The notes beneath the pieces were generated by a model. That model was not told the DNA's origin. It saw nothing but the letters and a program-made list of their open reading frames with translations, and searched no databases. The position numbers and the translations under genes are program-made. Below, piece after piece: positions 1-8,396 of a stretch of 64,000 nt of DNA. Every line of letters starts with the position of its first letter. Position 1 is the first letter of the stretch. Origin of the DNA: Streptococcus porci DSM 23759 (GTDB lineage: Bacteria > Bacillota > Bacilli > Lactobacillales > Streptococcaceae); NCBI RefSeq assembly GCF_000423765.1, contig NZ_AUIP01000015.1:1-64000 (forward strand). The letters run 5' to 3'.

Positions 1-416
1 CCAACAAAAGCCATTGGAAACCCTTGTGACGGACTTAACCTATGTTCGTGTTGCCAATCGTTGGGTTTATGTTTGTTTGATTCTTGACCTCTTCAATCGT
101 GAAATCATTGGCCTATCCCTTGGTTGGCACAAGACTGCTGACTTGGTCAAAGAAGGCATTCAAAGCATTCCCTACGCTCTGACCAAGGTCAAACTCTTCC
201 ATTCGGTCTCTAAGTCAGGCCGGCTGTCCTTATGACAATGCGGTAGCTGAGAGTACCTATCGCTCCTTTAAGCTTGAGTTTATCAACCAAGAAAACTTCC
301 GCTCTCTGGAAGAATTAACCCTTAAAACTAAGGATTATGTCCACTGGTGGAATCACCATCGCATCCACAGCACTCTTAATTACCAAACACCCATGACTAA
401 AAGAGTAATCGTTTAA
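1..416 (+). pseudogene. IS3-family transposase (OrfB, DDE integrase core), 5' truncated by window and internally deleted
   Basis: Two reading frames each give part of an IS3/IS150-type OrfB. The first (to about 195) contains VTDLTYVRV with the first catalytic Asp and runs to KLFHS. The second resumes about 193-200 with SLSQAGCPYDNAVAES, containing the catalytic Glu, and ends WWNHHRIHSTLNYQTP before the stop at 414-416. The usual block between them, with the HTDRG motif carrying the second catalytic Asp, is missing, and the deletion shifts the frame. The enzyme should therefore be inactive. The family call is firm; the exact IS name is not determined. Confidence 0.88.
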
Positions 417-463
417 CAAAAACACTTTATAAATTTTGTACAGAAAAGTGTTGCTTTTTCAGA
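1..463 (+). mobile_element. IS3-family insertion sequence, right part only, decayed
   Basis: The window opens inside an IS3-type element. The transposase remnant runs to 416 and the element continues through a terminal segment at 423-463. That terminal segment recurs on the opposite strand at 32,041-32,081 with 39 of 41 identical positions, which supports it as the conserved IS end. The left end lies outside the window. A recombinase fragment begins directly after 463, so the element probably inserted into, or recombined with, that older mobile gene. Confidence 0.8.
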
Positions 464-805
464 TTAAATACTATTTATGATAAAATAGCTGAGATAGAGA
501 CACTAATTGAGACAAGTGAATCTAAACGAGAGGTAATCCTAAAAGATAAAATGACTGCTGATAATATTTATAAAATATTGGTCAACTTTGCATCATTTAT
601 GGACGTCATGGAAGATGCCGACAAGAAGCGATTGTGTCAGATATTGATTGAAAAAGTCGAAATTTATTATGACAAAAATAAAGCAGGATGTTGGGTAAAA
701 GCCATTCATTTCAAACTTTCAATCGTTTAGGAAGAATTAGAAATTAGTTTGGACAATAATACACCAGTAGAGGCTGTAGTGAAACTACAAAAGAAGGAAT
801 GGTGA
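464..805 (+). pseudogene. C-terminal remnant of a large serine recombinase
   Basis: From 464 an open frame without a start codon gives TIYDKIAEIETLIE, a coiled-coil-like stretch, then DADKKRLCQILIEKVEIYYD and a stop at 728-730. The frame continues past the stop as EELEISLDNNTPVEAVVKL to a second stop at 803-805, which resembles the normal extreme C-terminus of resolvase/invertase-type recombinases of integrative elements. The catalytic N-terminal Ser domain is absent. I infer a dead relic of an ICE or prophage integrase, cut by the IS and also carrying an in-frame TAG. Confidence 0.6.
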
Positions 806-891
806 AAACCCTTGATTTTATACAGTTTTTCAAGCATTTTGTATTTGTTCCAGATGGTCTAGGAGGACTTAAAAAGTTCAAAAATAGATAA

Positions 892-940
892 AACAGCACC
901 CTAATTGTTAGATTTTGTATCTAACAATTAGGGTGCTGTT
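892..940 (-). terminator. Perfect 21-bp stem-loop ending the leftward glycosidase operon
   Basis: The arms 892-912 and 920-940 are perfectly complementary, with a 7-nt loop. On the minus strand the stem is followed by TTATCTATTTTT, so it fits a rho-independent terminator for the GH43 gene, which ends 26 bp away. The unusually long, perfect stem could also act on read-through from the left. Confidence 0.75.
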
Positions 941-965
941 CATAGATTTGAGAGTGTTTTTATTG

Positions 966-2513
966 TTAATTAATATGTATTCGGCTAGCTTTATTTATAG
1001 TTAATTGTGCATCTCCTAATACATAGAGTCCTTGGAAATCTCCTGTATTAAGAGCAGCGATTGCCTCGTTTGAAAAATGTTGAGCGTGGAGGTCAAATGT
1101 TATTTTTCTCTCATTAAAAATTGCAGAGAAGCGTTTGTAATCTTTTCCGTGTTCTAATTCTAATTGTTCAGGAATTTGGTTAATCGTAGCAACATGCTCT
1201 TTGATTTCTAAATCAAGAACTTTTGCAAACTTGAAGAGATGATAAGTGTCTTCAAAATCTCCTTTTTCGATTAAGAGAGCGCCGTAATGTTCGGTGTTTA
1301 TAGTGACAGCTATGCCAATAGCACCGTTATTGATTTCCGTTTCTTTTGTATCAATATCAAGAGTCAATTTTTCATTGTGCTCGGTTTGTCTGATTGCAAG
1401 AAAACTTGGTGTTCCTAAATCAGATAATGTGAGCGAAGAACCAGATAGGGATAGTTTTCCCTGCGAGAGATGAAGTCTTGATGTCAAAGAATCCCTAAGA
1501 CTGACCCATTCAGGATGTAAGCTATCTGCTGAAAAATCATCAATAAAGTCGGTTGACTCTTGTTTTTGGAGTGATTTGGCATGTTCTGGGAAATGAGTTA
1601 GATCAACTGTAAGTGTCGGAATGCCATTGTAAATGATTGGCCACTCCTTAGACCAATCAACTGGGTATAATAGTGTCTCACGTCCAATATTGGTAATTTG
1701 AATATGACCAATAGAGGCAGGGCGAGTCCCTAAACAAGTCAACCACCAATTACCAGAAGTATCTTGGAAGAGGTCCGCATGTCCAATATTTTGAAGAGGC
1801 TCATCGGCACGGTCTCGATTAGTGAAAAAAGGATTCTGTGGCGCTTGCTCAAAAGGTCCCCACAAGGATTTGCTACGAAACATGGTAATCATATGGCCCA
1901 ACCCAGTTCCGCCTTCTGCTGCCAAGAGATAGTACCAGCCGTTTCGTTTAATAATATGTGGACCTTCTACGTCACGTCCTCCAGTTCCAAGACTGAGGAC
2001 TTCAGGACCTTTAAGGATAGTACCATTAGTAATGTCAATTTCAACTTGTTGAATTGCTTTGGTCCCTTTATCATCAATATAGCCCGTAAACTGAATATAG
2101 AATCTGCCATTTTCAAAAAAGAGATCAGGATCAATACCAAAAATATTGACAATGATACGGTTTTGCTCCCAGATAATATGTGTACCATCTTCGCTCAGGG
2201 TTCCGCGGATGATAAAGTTTTTAAACTCAGCGAAGTTAGTCGTAATGACGTAGAAGTGGCCGTTGTAATAGCGAATGCAGACTGCGAAGATGCCTTCATT
2301 AGATTTGGAAAAACGTAAATCCGCCTGACTGATTTCTGTTACGATTGATGGCATCTTCGTCCAATTGAGAAGATCGGTGGACTTAGAGAGTGCAATACCA
2401 GGATAATATTCAAAGGTTGAGTTAACCAGGTAAAAAGTATCTTTTACACGAACGATGGATGGGTCAGGATACATACCACGTAGGATGGGGTTTTGATAAG
2501 ATGTTACTACCAT
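966..2513 (-). CDS. Glycoside hydrolase family 43 (beta-xylosidase / alpha-L-arabinofuranosidase type)
   Basis: A 515-residue protein with the GH43 five-bladed propeller signature: NPILRGMYPDPSIV near residue 8 (Asp17 as likely general base), FGIDPDLFFENG near 125 (pKa-modulating Asp) and VEGPHIIKRNGWYY near 183 (Glu as general acid). The last ~190 residues look like the beta-sandwich C-terminal domain found in XynB-type enzymes. No signal peptide is visible, so it should act on imported arabinosides or xylosides in the cytoplasm. It is the last gene of the leftward set. Its ribosome binding site (AGAAAG) is weak. Xylosidase versus arabinofuranosidase specificity cannot be read from sequence. 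Confidence 0.88.
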   Translation of the reverse strand: MVVTSYQNPILRGMYPDPSIVRVKDTFYLVNSTFEYYPGIALSKSTDLLNWTKMPSIVTEISQADLRFSKSNEGIFAVCIRYYNGHFYVITTNFAEFKNFIIRGTLSEDGTHIIWEQNRIIVNIFGIDPDLFFENGRFYIQFTGYIDDKGTKAIQQVEIDITNGTILKGPEVLSLGTGGRDVEGPHIIKRNGWYYLLAAEGGTGLGHMITMFRSKSLWGPFEQAPQNPFFTNRDRADEPLQNIGHADLFQDTSGNWWLTCLGTRPASIGHIQITNIGRETLLYPVDWSKEWPIIYNGIPTLTVDLTHFPEHAKSLQKQESTDFIDDFSADSLHPEWVSLRDSLTSRLHLSQGKLSLSGSSLTLSDLGTPSFLAIRQTEHNEKLTLDIDTKETEINNGAIGIAVTINTEHYGALLIEKGDFEDTYHLFKFAKVLDLEIKEHVATINQIPEQLELEHGKDYKRFSAIFNERKITFDLHAQHFSNEAIAALNTGDFQGLYVLGDAQLTINKASRIHIN

Positions 2514-2603
2514 AGGAAAAACTTTCTAAGCGATGATTAAAAGTAAGAATAATTGTTTCGTTTTAAAAGTGTAAGAGGAAAGTCTACCAAAAGCCTGTAC
2601 GAC

Positions 2604-3266
2604 TTATTGTTGATTCTTTTTCCAAGCTTCCACAATTTCTTTGAAATCGAGTTCAGATGTACTATTGTAACGTTTGGTGGCGTGACTTAACTCACTACCT
2701 CCAATAGCGATGGAAGTGGCTCCAGAAGCATTGATAGCAGATACACCAGCAACTGCATCTTCAACCCCAATACAGTCTTTAGGATCAAGATTAAGGGCTT
2801 TAGCTGCTGCCAAAAAAATGTCTGGTGCAGGTTTTCCAGCAGCGACTTTAGCAGGATCAGCAATGGCTTCAAAAGAGTCTGCAAGTCCCAATTTCTTTAA
2901 GATTAGTGGACCATTTTTAGAAGCTGATGCTAGGGCGATTTTGACATGATTTGATTTAAGGTCGCTGATAAATGATGTGATGCCTGGTAAAATATAGTTT
3001 GGATTTAAAACATCTAGGGCTTCAACATAGGCCTCGTTTTTTTCAGCTGCTAGGGATTTGAAAACTTCCTCTGAAACTTGGATGTTGAGGTAATTTAAAA
3101 TAATGGTGAGGGAGTCTTCGCGACTAACTCCTTTCGTTTTTTCTTCTAATTCATCCGGTAATTCAGTATTAAAATGTTTTTTTACCAAATTTTTCCAAGC
3201 TGCAAAGTGAAAGATAGCGGTGTCTGCAATCACACCATCAAGGTCAAAAAGAGCACCTTTAAACAT
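2604..3266 (-). CDS. pgmB: Beta-phosphoglucomutase (HAD superfamily)
   Basis: A 220-residue HAD protein. The N-terminus FDLDGVIADTAIFHFAAW carries the nucleophile Asp8 and acid/base Asp10, followed by the helical cap; KGVSRE, ASASKNGP and GVEDAVAGVSA are typical of beta-PGM. It would interconvert beta-glucose 1-phosphate and glucose 6-phosphate in the cytoplasm. The gene follows the first GH78 gene by about 60 bp and has a good AAAGGAA site. The odd point is context: beta-PGM normally partners an inverting glycoside phosphorylase (GH65 or similar), and none is encoded in this window. A related HAD sugar phosphatase is the main alternative. Confidence 0.85.
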   Translation of the reverse strand: MFKGALFDLDGVIADTAIFHFAAWKNLVKKHFNTELPDELEEKTKGVSREDSLTIILNYLNIQVSEEVFKSLAAEKNEAYVEALDVLNPNYILPGITSFISDLKSNHVKIALASASKNGPLILKKLGLADSFEAIADPAKVAAGKPAPDIFLAAAKALNLDPKDCIGVEDAVAGVSAINASGATSIAIGGSELSHATKRYNSTSELDFKEIVEAWKKNQQ

Positions 3267-3295
3267 AAAGTATTTCCTTTCTAAAAAGATGAGAA

Positions 3296-3315
3296 CGCAA
3301 GCGGTTTGGCTTGCG
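3296..3315 (-). terminator. Intercistronic stem-loop between GH78 and pgmB
   Basis: CGCAAGC pairs with GCTTGCG around a 6-nt loop. In the leftward direction it is followed after a few bases by CATCTTTTT. It lies in the gap between the GH78 stop and the pgmB start and may partly terminate transcription or protect the upstream mRNA. Confidence 0.45.
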
Positions 3316-3329
3316 ATATCTCAAATAAA

Positions 3330-6131
3330 CTAGCGTTGCGCCAAGATAACTGTTGATTCTAAGACCTGTGCAACTTTTTCAAGATTTTCTTCTGAAATGG
3401 TAATGAATGGCAAAATAGCATTGACTTTAGCAAGTGACATTTTGCCGAGTCCACCATTTACAGCTCCTGGGTCGTTTTTAAAGAAGCCTAGTATTGGATT
3501 TTCCCTATCAATGGCATCAATTTGTTCCACAAGATATGGGTCTTTCATAATTTCAGCAACGGTCGTTTCAGAAGAGTAGTGTTCAATGTAGTTTTCGGTT
3601 GGGATATAGCTGATTGCATAGTTACCAGCAGTTAGGTTAAATTGTCCTCCTATTTGGCTAGCTCCATTAATTGTTACAACGACGTTTTCAGAACGCGGAA
3701 GAGTCACTTGAGCAGTGCTACCAAATGGAATGGTTAGATTGATTTTAATAGTGTGGTTGTCATCACTTTCAATCTGATAAGTGATAGCAATTTTTCCATA
3801 AGGAGAGTCAAAGTGAGCGTCAATGGTATCAAGGCGGTAATCAAATTCAGGAGCAAAATCAAATACTTTGTAGCCTGCTTGGGGGTTACGGATACCGACA
3901 ACATATTTGTAAGCCCACTCCATAATGGCACCGATGGAGTAGTGATTGAGAGAATTCATCCCTTCAGGGTTCATGTGACCATCAGGTTCTACGGAGTTCC
4001 AACGCTCCCAGACAGTTGTTGCTCCCAGATTAACAGCGTATAGCCAGCTTGGGAGGTCTTCTAAGAGGAAAATCTTTGTAGCTAATTTATGCTGTCCATA
4101 TTTTGATAGCATTTGGTTGATGTATGGTGTTCCGATAAACCCAGTCTTGAGGTGGTCATCGTCTTTGTTTAAACGCTTGACTAAGTCGGCAGTAACACGC
4201 TGACCTTGCTCTTTAGGAATGAGTTCAAATTGAAGAGCTAGCGCATAAGCCGTTTGCGTATCAATGGTCAGTTTACCGTTAGCTGAGATATACTCGTTGC
4301 GAATGGCTTGAAGAATGCTCTCAGAGAGATTTCTATAAGCTATTTCATCATCAGTTTTGCCAATTAATTTGGCCGTTTCAGCAACAATGTGTGCAGAATA
4401 ATGATAGTAAATGGATGCGATAAAATCTTCGTCTGTTTTACCAGTTGGCATAGCTGGGTTTTCACCGTCTAAGGCTAACCAGTCACCAAACTGGAAGCAG
4501 CCTGTCCAGAGATTTTCAGTCTTAGTGTTACGCCCAATCCAATCAACCCAAGCCTTCATATTGTCATAATGTTCAGTTAAGATGCTAGGGTCACCAGTTG
4601 CTTGATAGCTATTCCAAGGAACGAAAGTGGTGACATCTCCCCAGATAGCACCGCCCCCATCAGGATTGCCGAACGAAGGTGCATACATTGGGGCACGACC
4701 ATCATTGAGCTTTTGTTCAATCGCGACATCTCGTAAAAATTTGCGGAAGAAGGCATAAGCGTTCATGTTAAAGAGGGCTGTATTTGAGAAGACATTAGTA
4801 TCTCCAGTCCAACCTAAACGCTCATCACGTTGCGGACAGTCAGTTGGAACGTCAAAGAAGTTGCTCTTTTGACCCCAGATAACATTTTGGAAAAGGCGGT
4901 TAACCTTTGGATTATTAGTCGTAATGTGACCTGTCAAAGGCATATCCGAATAGACCACGTCAGCCTTAAAGTCTTCAGCAATAATATTGTCAAGACCTTC
5001 GACCTTGATATAGCGATAACCATAGTAAGTAAACTTAGGTTGTACCCATTTTTCTACACCATCTGATATGTATTCAAATCCAGCGCGAGCAGAACGAAGA
5101 TTGCCATTATAAAAATTATTTTCTTGTAATATCTCGCCGACTTGTAAGAAAATACGAGTCCCTTTTGGCGAACGATTGTAGAAGCGAAAAATACCAGCAT
5201 GGTTTTGTCCAAAATCAAGGACAGTTTCACCAGAAGGCGTGTGAAGTACTTCCAGAACATCTAGGGTTTCTTTGACAACGAGAGGTAGGCTAAGACGGTC
5301 TGTTAATACATGGTTATCTGCTTCAACTAGGGTAACAGGTTCCCAATCTGATATAGTCTTTGTGTCGTCACGATCTTCTCCATAGTAAATAGAGGATTTA
5401 GTTACTTGCCCTGCGGTTGTTTCCCAACTTTCATCAGTCACAAAAAGGTCGCTTGTCCCATCTTCGTACACAATATGGTATTCAGCAAGGGCACGGTGTT
5501 GGTCGCCATAAATACAATCCACACCTTCAATAAAGCCATAAGGCCCCTTAAACCAGCCATCAGCAGTCGAGATGACTAGCTCGTGTTGCCCAGACGAAAG
5601 GGCTTTAGTGATGTCATAGGTTTGGACCTGAACCCACTTATCGTAAGCTGTTTGCCCAGGAGCTAGGAATTCTTTTCCGATTTTTTCACCATTGATATAG
5701 GTTTCATAAACCCCAAGAGCAGTCATATAAAGACGAGCTTGTTTTACAGGCTTATCAATGGAAATAGCAGAGCGAAACAGGGTGTTTTGGATGGTTTTAT
5801 CCTTGTTGGCAATCCATTTGGCGCTGAAAGGTTCAGACATTTTACCTGTTTCAAAAAAAGTCTTAGCAGTAATGAGATCCTCTGTCGATTTAATCATCAC
5901 TTGAACGTCGTAACGTGTCCGAGGAGCGAGTTTGATAGGAACCTCAAAATAATTATTATCATAGGCAATAAAGTCAGTTTCATAGACAACTGCCTCATCA
6001 GTTGAGATGATTAATTTTTTCTGAACAGTTGTATCAGTTTCTGCTTCAATTTTAAAATCAACGCGCAGGCTTTTTAATTCAAAACCAATAGGTTCTGTCA
6101 TGTGATTAATAAGAATACTTGAAATGTTCAT
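3330..6131 (-). CDS. Alpha-L-rhamnosidase, GH78 (copy A)
   Basis: A 933-residue enzyme predicted to release terminal alpha-L-rhamnose from glycosides. N-terminal beta-sandwich modules (about 1-400) precede the (alpha/alpha)6 barrel. The barrel carries the GH78 hallmark DCPQRDERLGWTGD near residue 430 (acidic cluster with the general acid) and GATTVWERW near 708 (general base Glu). A further C-terminal region extends to about residue 933. There is no signal peptide or anchor, so it should be cytoplasmic. The ATG has a strong AGAGGAGG site and follows the GH3 gene by 18 bp. It is paralogous to the GH78 at 8397-10997, but about 70 residues longer, mostly at the C-terminus. Confidence 0.93.
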   Translation of the reverse strand: MNISSILINHMTEPIGFELKSLRVDFKIEAETDTTVQKKLIISTDEAVVYETDFIAYDNNYFEVPIKLAPRTRYDVQVMIKSTEDLITAKTFFETGKMSEPFSAKWIANKDKTIQNTLFRSAISIDKPVKQARLYMTALGVYETYINGEKIGKEFLAPGQTAYDKWVQVQTYDITKALSSGQHELVISTADGWFKGPYGFIEGVDCIYGDQHRALAEYHIVYEDGTSDLFVTDESWETTAGQVTKSSIYYGEDRDDTKTISDWEPVTLVEADNHVLTDRLSLPLVVKETLDVLEVLHTPSGETVLDFGQNHAGIFRFYNRSPKGTRIFLQVGEILQENNFYNGNLRSARAGFEYISDGVEKWVQPKFTYYGYRYIKVEGLDNIIAEDFKADVVYSDMPLTGHITTNNPKVNRLFQNVIWGQKSNFFDVPTDCPQRDERLGWTGDTNVFSNTALFNMNAYAFFRKFLRDVAIEQKLNDGRAPMYAPSFGNPDGGGAIWGDVTTFVPWNSYQATGDPSILTEHYDNMKAWVDWIGRNTKTENLWTGCFQFGDWLALDGENPAMPTGKTDEDFIASIYYHYSAHIVAETAKLIGKTDDEIAYRNLSESILQAIRNEYISANGKLTIDTQTAYALALQFELIPKEQGQRVTADLVKRLNKDDDHLKTGFIGTPYINQMLSKYGQHKLATKIFLLEDLPSWLYAVNLGATTVWERWNSVEPDGHMNPEGMNSLNHYSIGAIMEWAYKYVVGIRNPQAGYKVFDFAPEFDYRLDTIDAHFDSPYGKIAITYQIESDDNHTIKINLTIPFGSTAQVTLPRSENVVVTINGASQIGGQFNLTAGNYAISYIPTENYIEHYSSETTVAEIMKDPYLVEQIDAIDRENPILGFFKNDPGAVNGGLGKMSLAKVNAILPFITISEENLEKVAQVLESTVILAQR

Positions 6132-6149
6132 TTATTTCTCCTCCTCTAG

Positions 6150-7835
6150 TTATAATTTCGCAAGGAAGTCACCACAGAATGGGTCAATAGGGCTAACCCC
6201 TTCAAAGTCTTCTTGACCGACGATTTTATGGAGTACCGCTGTTACAGTCTCAGGTGTACCAGTATAGGCATTAATAAATGTTGAAAGGTAGGGTACGTCA
6301 AAAAGATGGTATGGATTAGCAGTAGAGACAAAAACAGTTGGTAGACTTGAGGCAAACCATGGAGCATTAGCAGCCATTAGTTGGATCCAATTTAACCGCG
6401 TAGTCGTTTGGTTAGACGCTGTTTCGACATTAGCGACATAAAAGGCTAAATCAAATTTCTGTTTCAAATCTTCAACGCCTTCTTCAAACATCTCATGAAA
6501 ATCCATTTGGTAAGGGGTAACCTCAAAACCAAGCTCTGTTAAGCCATTCTTGAAAAGGTCAGTTACTTTTCCACCTTCTTTAAAGCCACCTTCGTCAGAG
6601 TCACCAAGGACGACAAGACGAATTCGAGGTGTTTTATTTGGTGAGAGTGGCAATAACTTATCACGATCCTTGACCAATGTGACTGATTTTTTTGCAATTT
6701 TTGCAGTAATAGCAGCGTGCTCTTCTGGTTTTAAGGCAAGTGTTTCAGGAATAGTGATACCTAGTTTGTTATCTAAGGTTAGGAGACGTTGTGCTACTTT
6801 TGTTGCGATAATTCGTGTGACGGCTTCGTCAAGACGTTTTTCAGAAATGATTCTGGTCTTTACAGCCTTACGGATAGCAGCATAATCTTCGTCAATATTT
6901 TTATTGAACAAAATCATATCAATACCAGCATTAATCGTCTCTGCAAGAAGTTGTTCACGTGGCATGATAACGTTGTAGCCCACCATAGCCGTTGCATCGG
7001 TAATCGCTAATCCGTTAAAACCAAGTTCTGATCGCAAGAGCCCATCAATTAAGAATTTTGAAGCAGAAGCAGGGCGTAAATCTTTATTGTCAATGCTAGG
7101 ACAGAGTTTTCTCTCCCAAGCTGGTTGATAGATATGGCCAATCATGACACTTGGGGCACCTTCGTCAATCAATGTTTTGTAAATATGACCATAGGTTGTT
7201 GACCAATCATCAGCCGATAAGCTGTTAATACTTGAGAGTAGATGTTGGTCGCGTTCGTCTACACCATCTCCTGGGAAATGTTTGATAACGGGAATAACGT
7301 GATTTTCTTCTAGACCTCTAGCCTGGGCCTGAGCCATGCGGAGCACTCGATTGGGATCCGAACCAAAAGTGCGCGTGTTCGTAATTGGATTTCTAAAGTT
7401 GTAATCAATATCAACGATAGGTGAGAAGCTCATATTACAACCAACTTGGTTAGCTTCGTAACTAGCGACTTTTCCGAGCTGATAGGCAGACTCTGTGTCA
7501 TCGGTTGCTGCCATTTGCAGAGGATTTCCGAGCCAAGTCCCTTCGGAAATAATGCCGTTACCACCAGATTCTAAATTAGCTGCAAAAAAGAGAGGAATAT
7601 TAGTATGTTTCTGAATCGTTTGGATATTCTTTTTGATGCTTGCTGCAAGGCCAGGGCGGTACATCATGCCACCAGGTTTATAGGTTTCAATGAATGTTTC
7701 TAGATTTTCGTCTTGACCGATAACAAAGAAAAGTTGTCCAATTTTTTCGTCTAGGGTGAGATTAGTGACTGTTTGAGTAACGAACTCGCTTTGCTCTTGT
7801 GTCAAATGAAAGGGAGATTGTGATAAGTTTACCAT
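6150..7835 (-). CDS. Glycoside hydrolase family 3, NagZ-like (copy A)
   Basis: A 561-residue GH3 protein. LTLDEKIGQLFFVIGQ opens the TIM barrel; KHFPGDGVDERDQH near 184-197 matches the NagZ loop that provides the Asp-His acid/base dyad, and LAITDATAMVGY near 278 holds the nucleophile Asp. A C-terminal alpha/beta domain follows. NagZ-like members release beta-N-acetylhexosamine, but family members with this domain layout vary, and the canonical GHG of the motif is GDG here. No export signal is visible. It has a good GGAGG site, is first in its unit, and is paired with a GH78 rhamnosidase, so its natural substrate may be a rhamnosylated glycoside. The exact substrate is unknown. Confidence 0.88.
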   Translation of the reverse strand: MVNLSQSPFHLTQEQSEFVTQTVTNLTLDEKIGQLFFVIGQDENLETFIETYKPGGMMYRPGLAASIKKNIQTIQKHTNIPLFFAANLESGGNGIISEGTWLGNPLQMAATDDTESAYQLGKVASYEANQVGCNMSFSPIVDIDYNFRNPITNTRTFGSDPNRVLRMAQAQARGLEENHVIPVIKHFPGDGVDERDQHLLSSINSLSADDWSTTYGHIYKTLIDEGAPSVMIGHIYQPAWERKLCPSIDNKDLRPASASKFLIDGLLRSELGFNGLAITDATAMVGYNVIMPREQLLAETINAGIDMILFNKNIDEDYAAIRKAVKTRIISEKRLDEAVTRIIATKVAQRLLTLDNKLGITIPETLALKPEEHAAITAKIAKKSVTLVKDRDKLLPLSPNKTPRIRLVVLGDSDEGGFKEGGKVTDLFKNGLTELGFEVTPYQMDFHEMFEEGVEDLKQKFDLAFYVANVETASNQTTTRLNWIQLMAANAPWFASSLPTVFVSTANPYHLFDVPYLSTFINAYTGTPETVTAVLHKIVGQEDFEGVSPIDPFCGDFLAKL

Positions 7836-8064
7836 AGCTGTCCTCCAGATATATCGTTTGCTTCAGTTTAACAACAAACATCATCGGAAACAATAGTCTA
7901 AAATAATCTCTAATGTGTTCATTTCACAGATTTTTTGATACATTATCATAGAATTAAACTGCTTTTGAAAAATGAGTGATTTAAATGTGGTGCATTGGAA
8001 AGAGTAAATCTAAAATAGTTCTAGATTTGGCTTAAGTATTGAAATTTTAGAAAAGAGTTTTAAC

Positions 8065-8222
8065 ATGAAAGCATTCATCCATGAGATTAGTAGCATATTG
8101 AATGGACTAAAAGTTCGATTATTGATGATGGCATAATAACTGTTAGTAGCCCAAAAGACAAGCAGACTTTGGAATATGCTCAGCATTTGACACAGTATAG
8201 TAGCGAGAAGTATTTAATCTAG
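8065..8222 (+). pseudogene. Short decayed coding remnant of unknown origin
   Basis: An ATG at 8065 reads MKAFIHEISSILNG, then a +1 shift near 8103 continues as a protein-like stretch with IIDDGIITVSSPKDKQTLEY and AQHLTQYSSEKYLI to a stop at 8220-8222. The composition and ordered polar/hydrophobic pattern look like real protein, but no family is recognised. It may be debris from a gene lost when the GH3-GH78 modules were joined. Confidence 0.3.
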
Positions 8223-8334
8223 ATACAGGTAGCAGTAATAGCAAATTAACTACCTATAATAATCTGACTAAGTGGTACTAATTGATTTAATGTAATTTTT
8301 AGCCTGGCTTTGTTTAGAAATGCTAGTATCAAAA

Positions 8335-8358
8335 CCAGCCCTCATTACTAAGAGCTGG
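8335..8358 (-). terminator. Possible terminator of the copy-B module
   Basis: CCAGC (8335-8339) can pair with GCTGG (8354-8358), with extra CTC/GAG pairing inside. On the minus strand the stem is followed by TTTTG. It lies about 40 bp past the GH78 copy-B stop. The stem is short and bulged, so support is modest. Confidence 0.35.
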
Positions 8359-8396
8359 CTAATATAGGATAGATTTTTCAAATCAAAGTATATATG

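Larger units (their letters stand above)
7836..8396. other. 561-bp intergenic region between the two GH3-GH78 modules
   Basis: It must contain the promoter for the leftward module starting at 7835, or be crossed by read-through from the module on its right; no convincing -35/-10 pair was identified. The middle (8065-8222) holds what looks like a decayed coding fragment, and 8335-8358 holds a weak hairpin that could end the upstream module. The rest shows nothing recognisable. Confidence 0.6.

Noticed and set aside
799..891. 30-codon ORF after the recombinase remnant
   Set aside because: It has a basic tail and a GAAGGA-like site, but overlaps the recombinase relic and has no recognisable homology; too short to support.
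1764..2318. 184-codon open frame antisense to the GH43 gene
   Set aside because: It overlaps the conserved GH43 propeller on the opposite strand, has no binding site and no protein-like motif.
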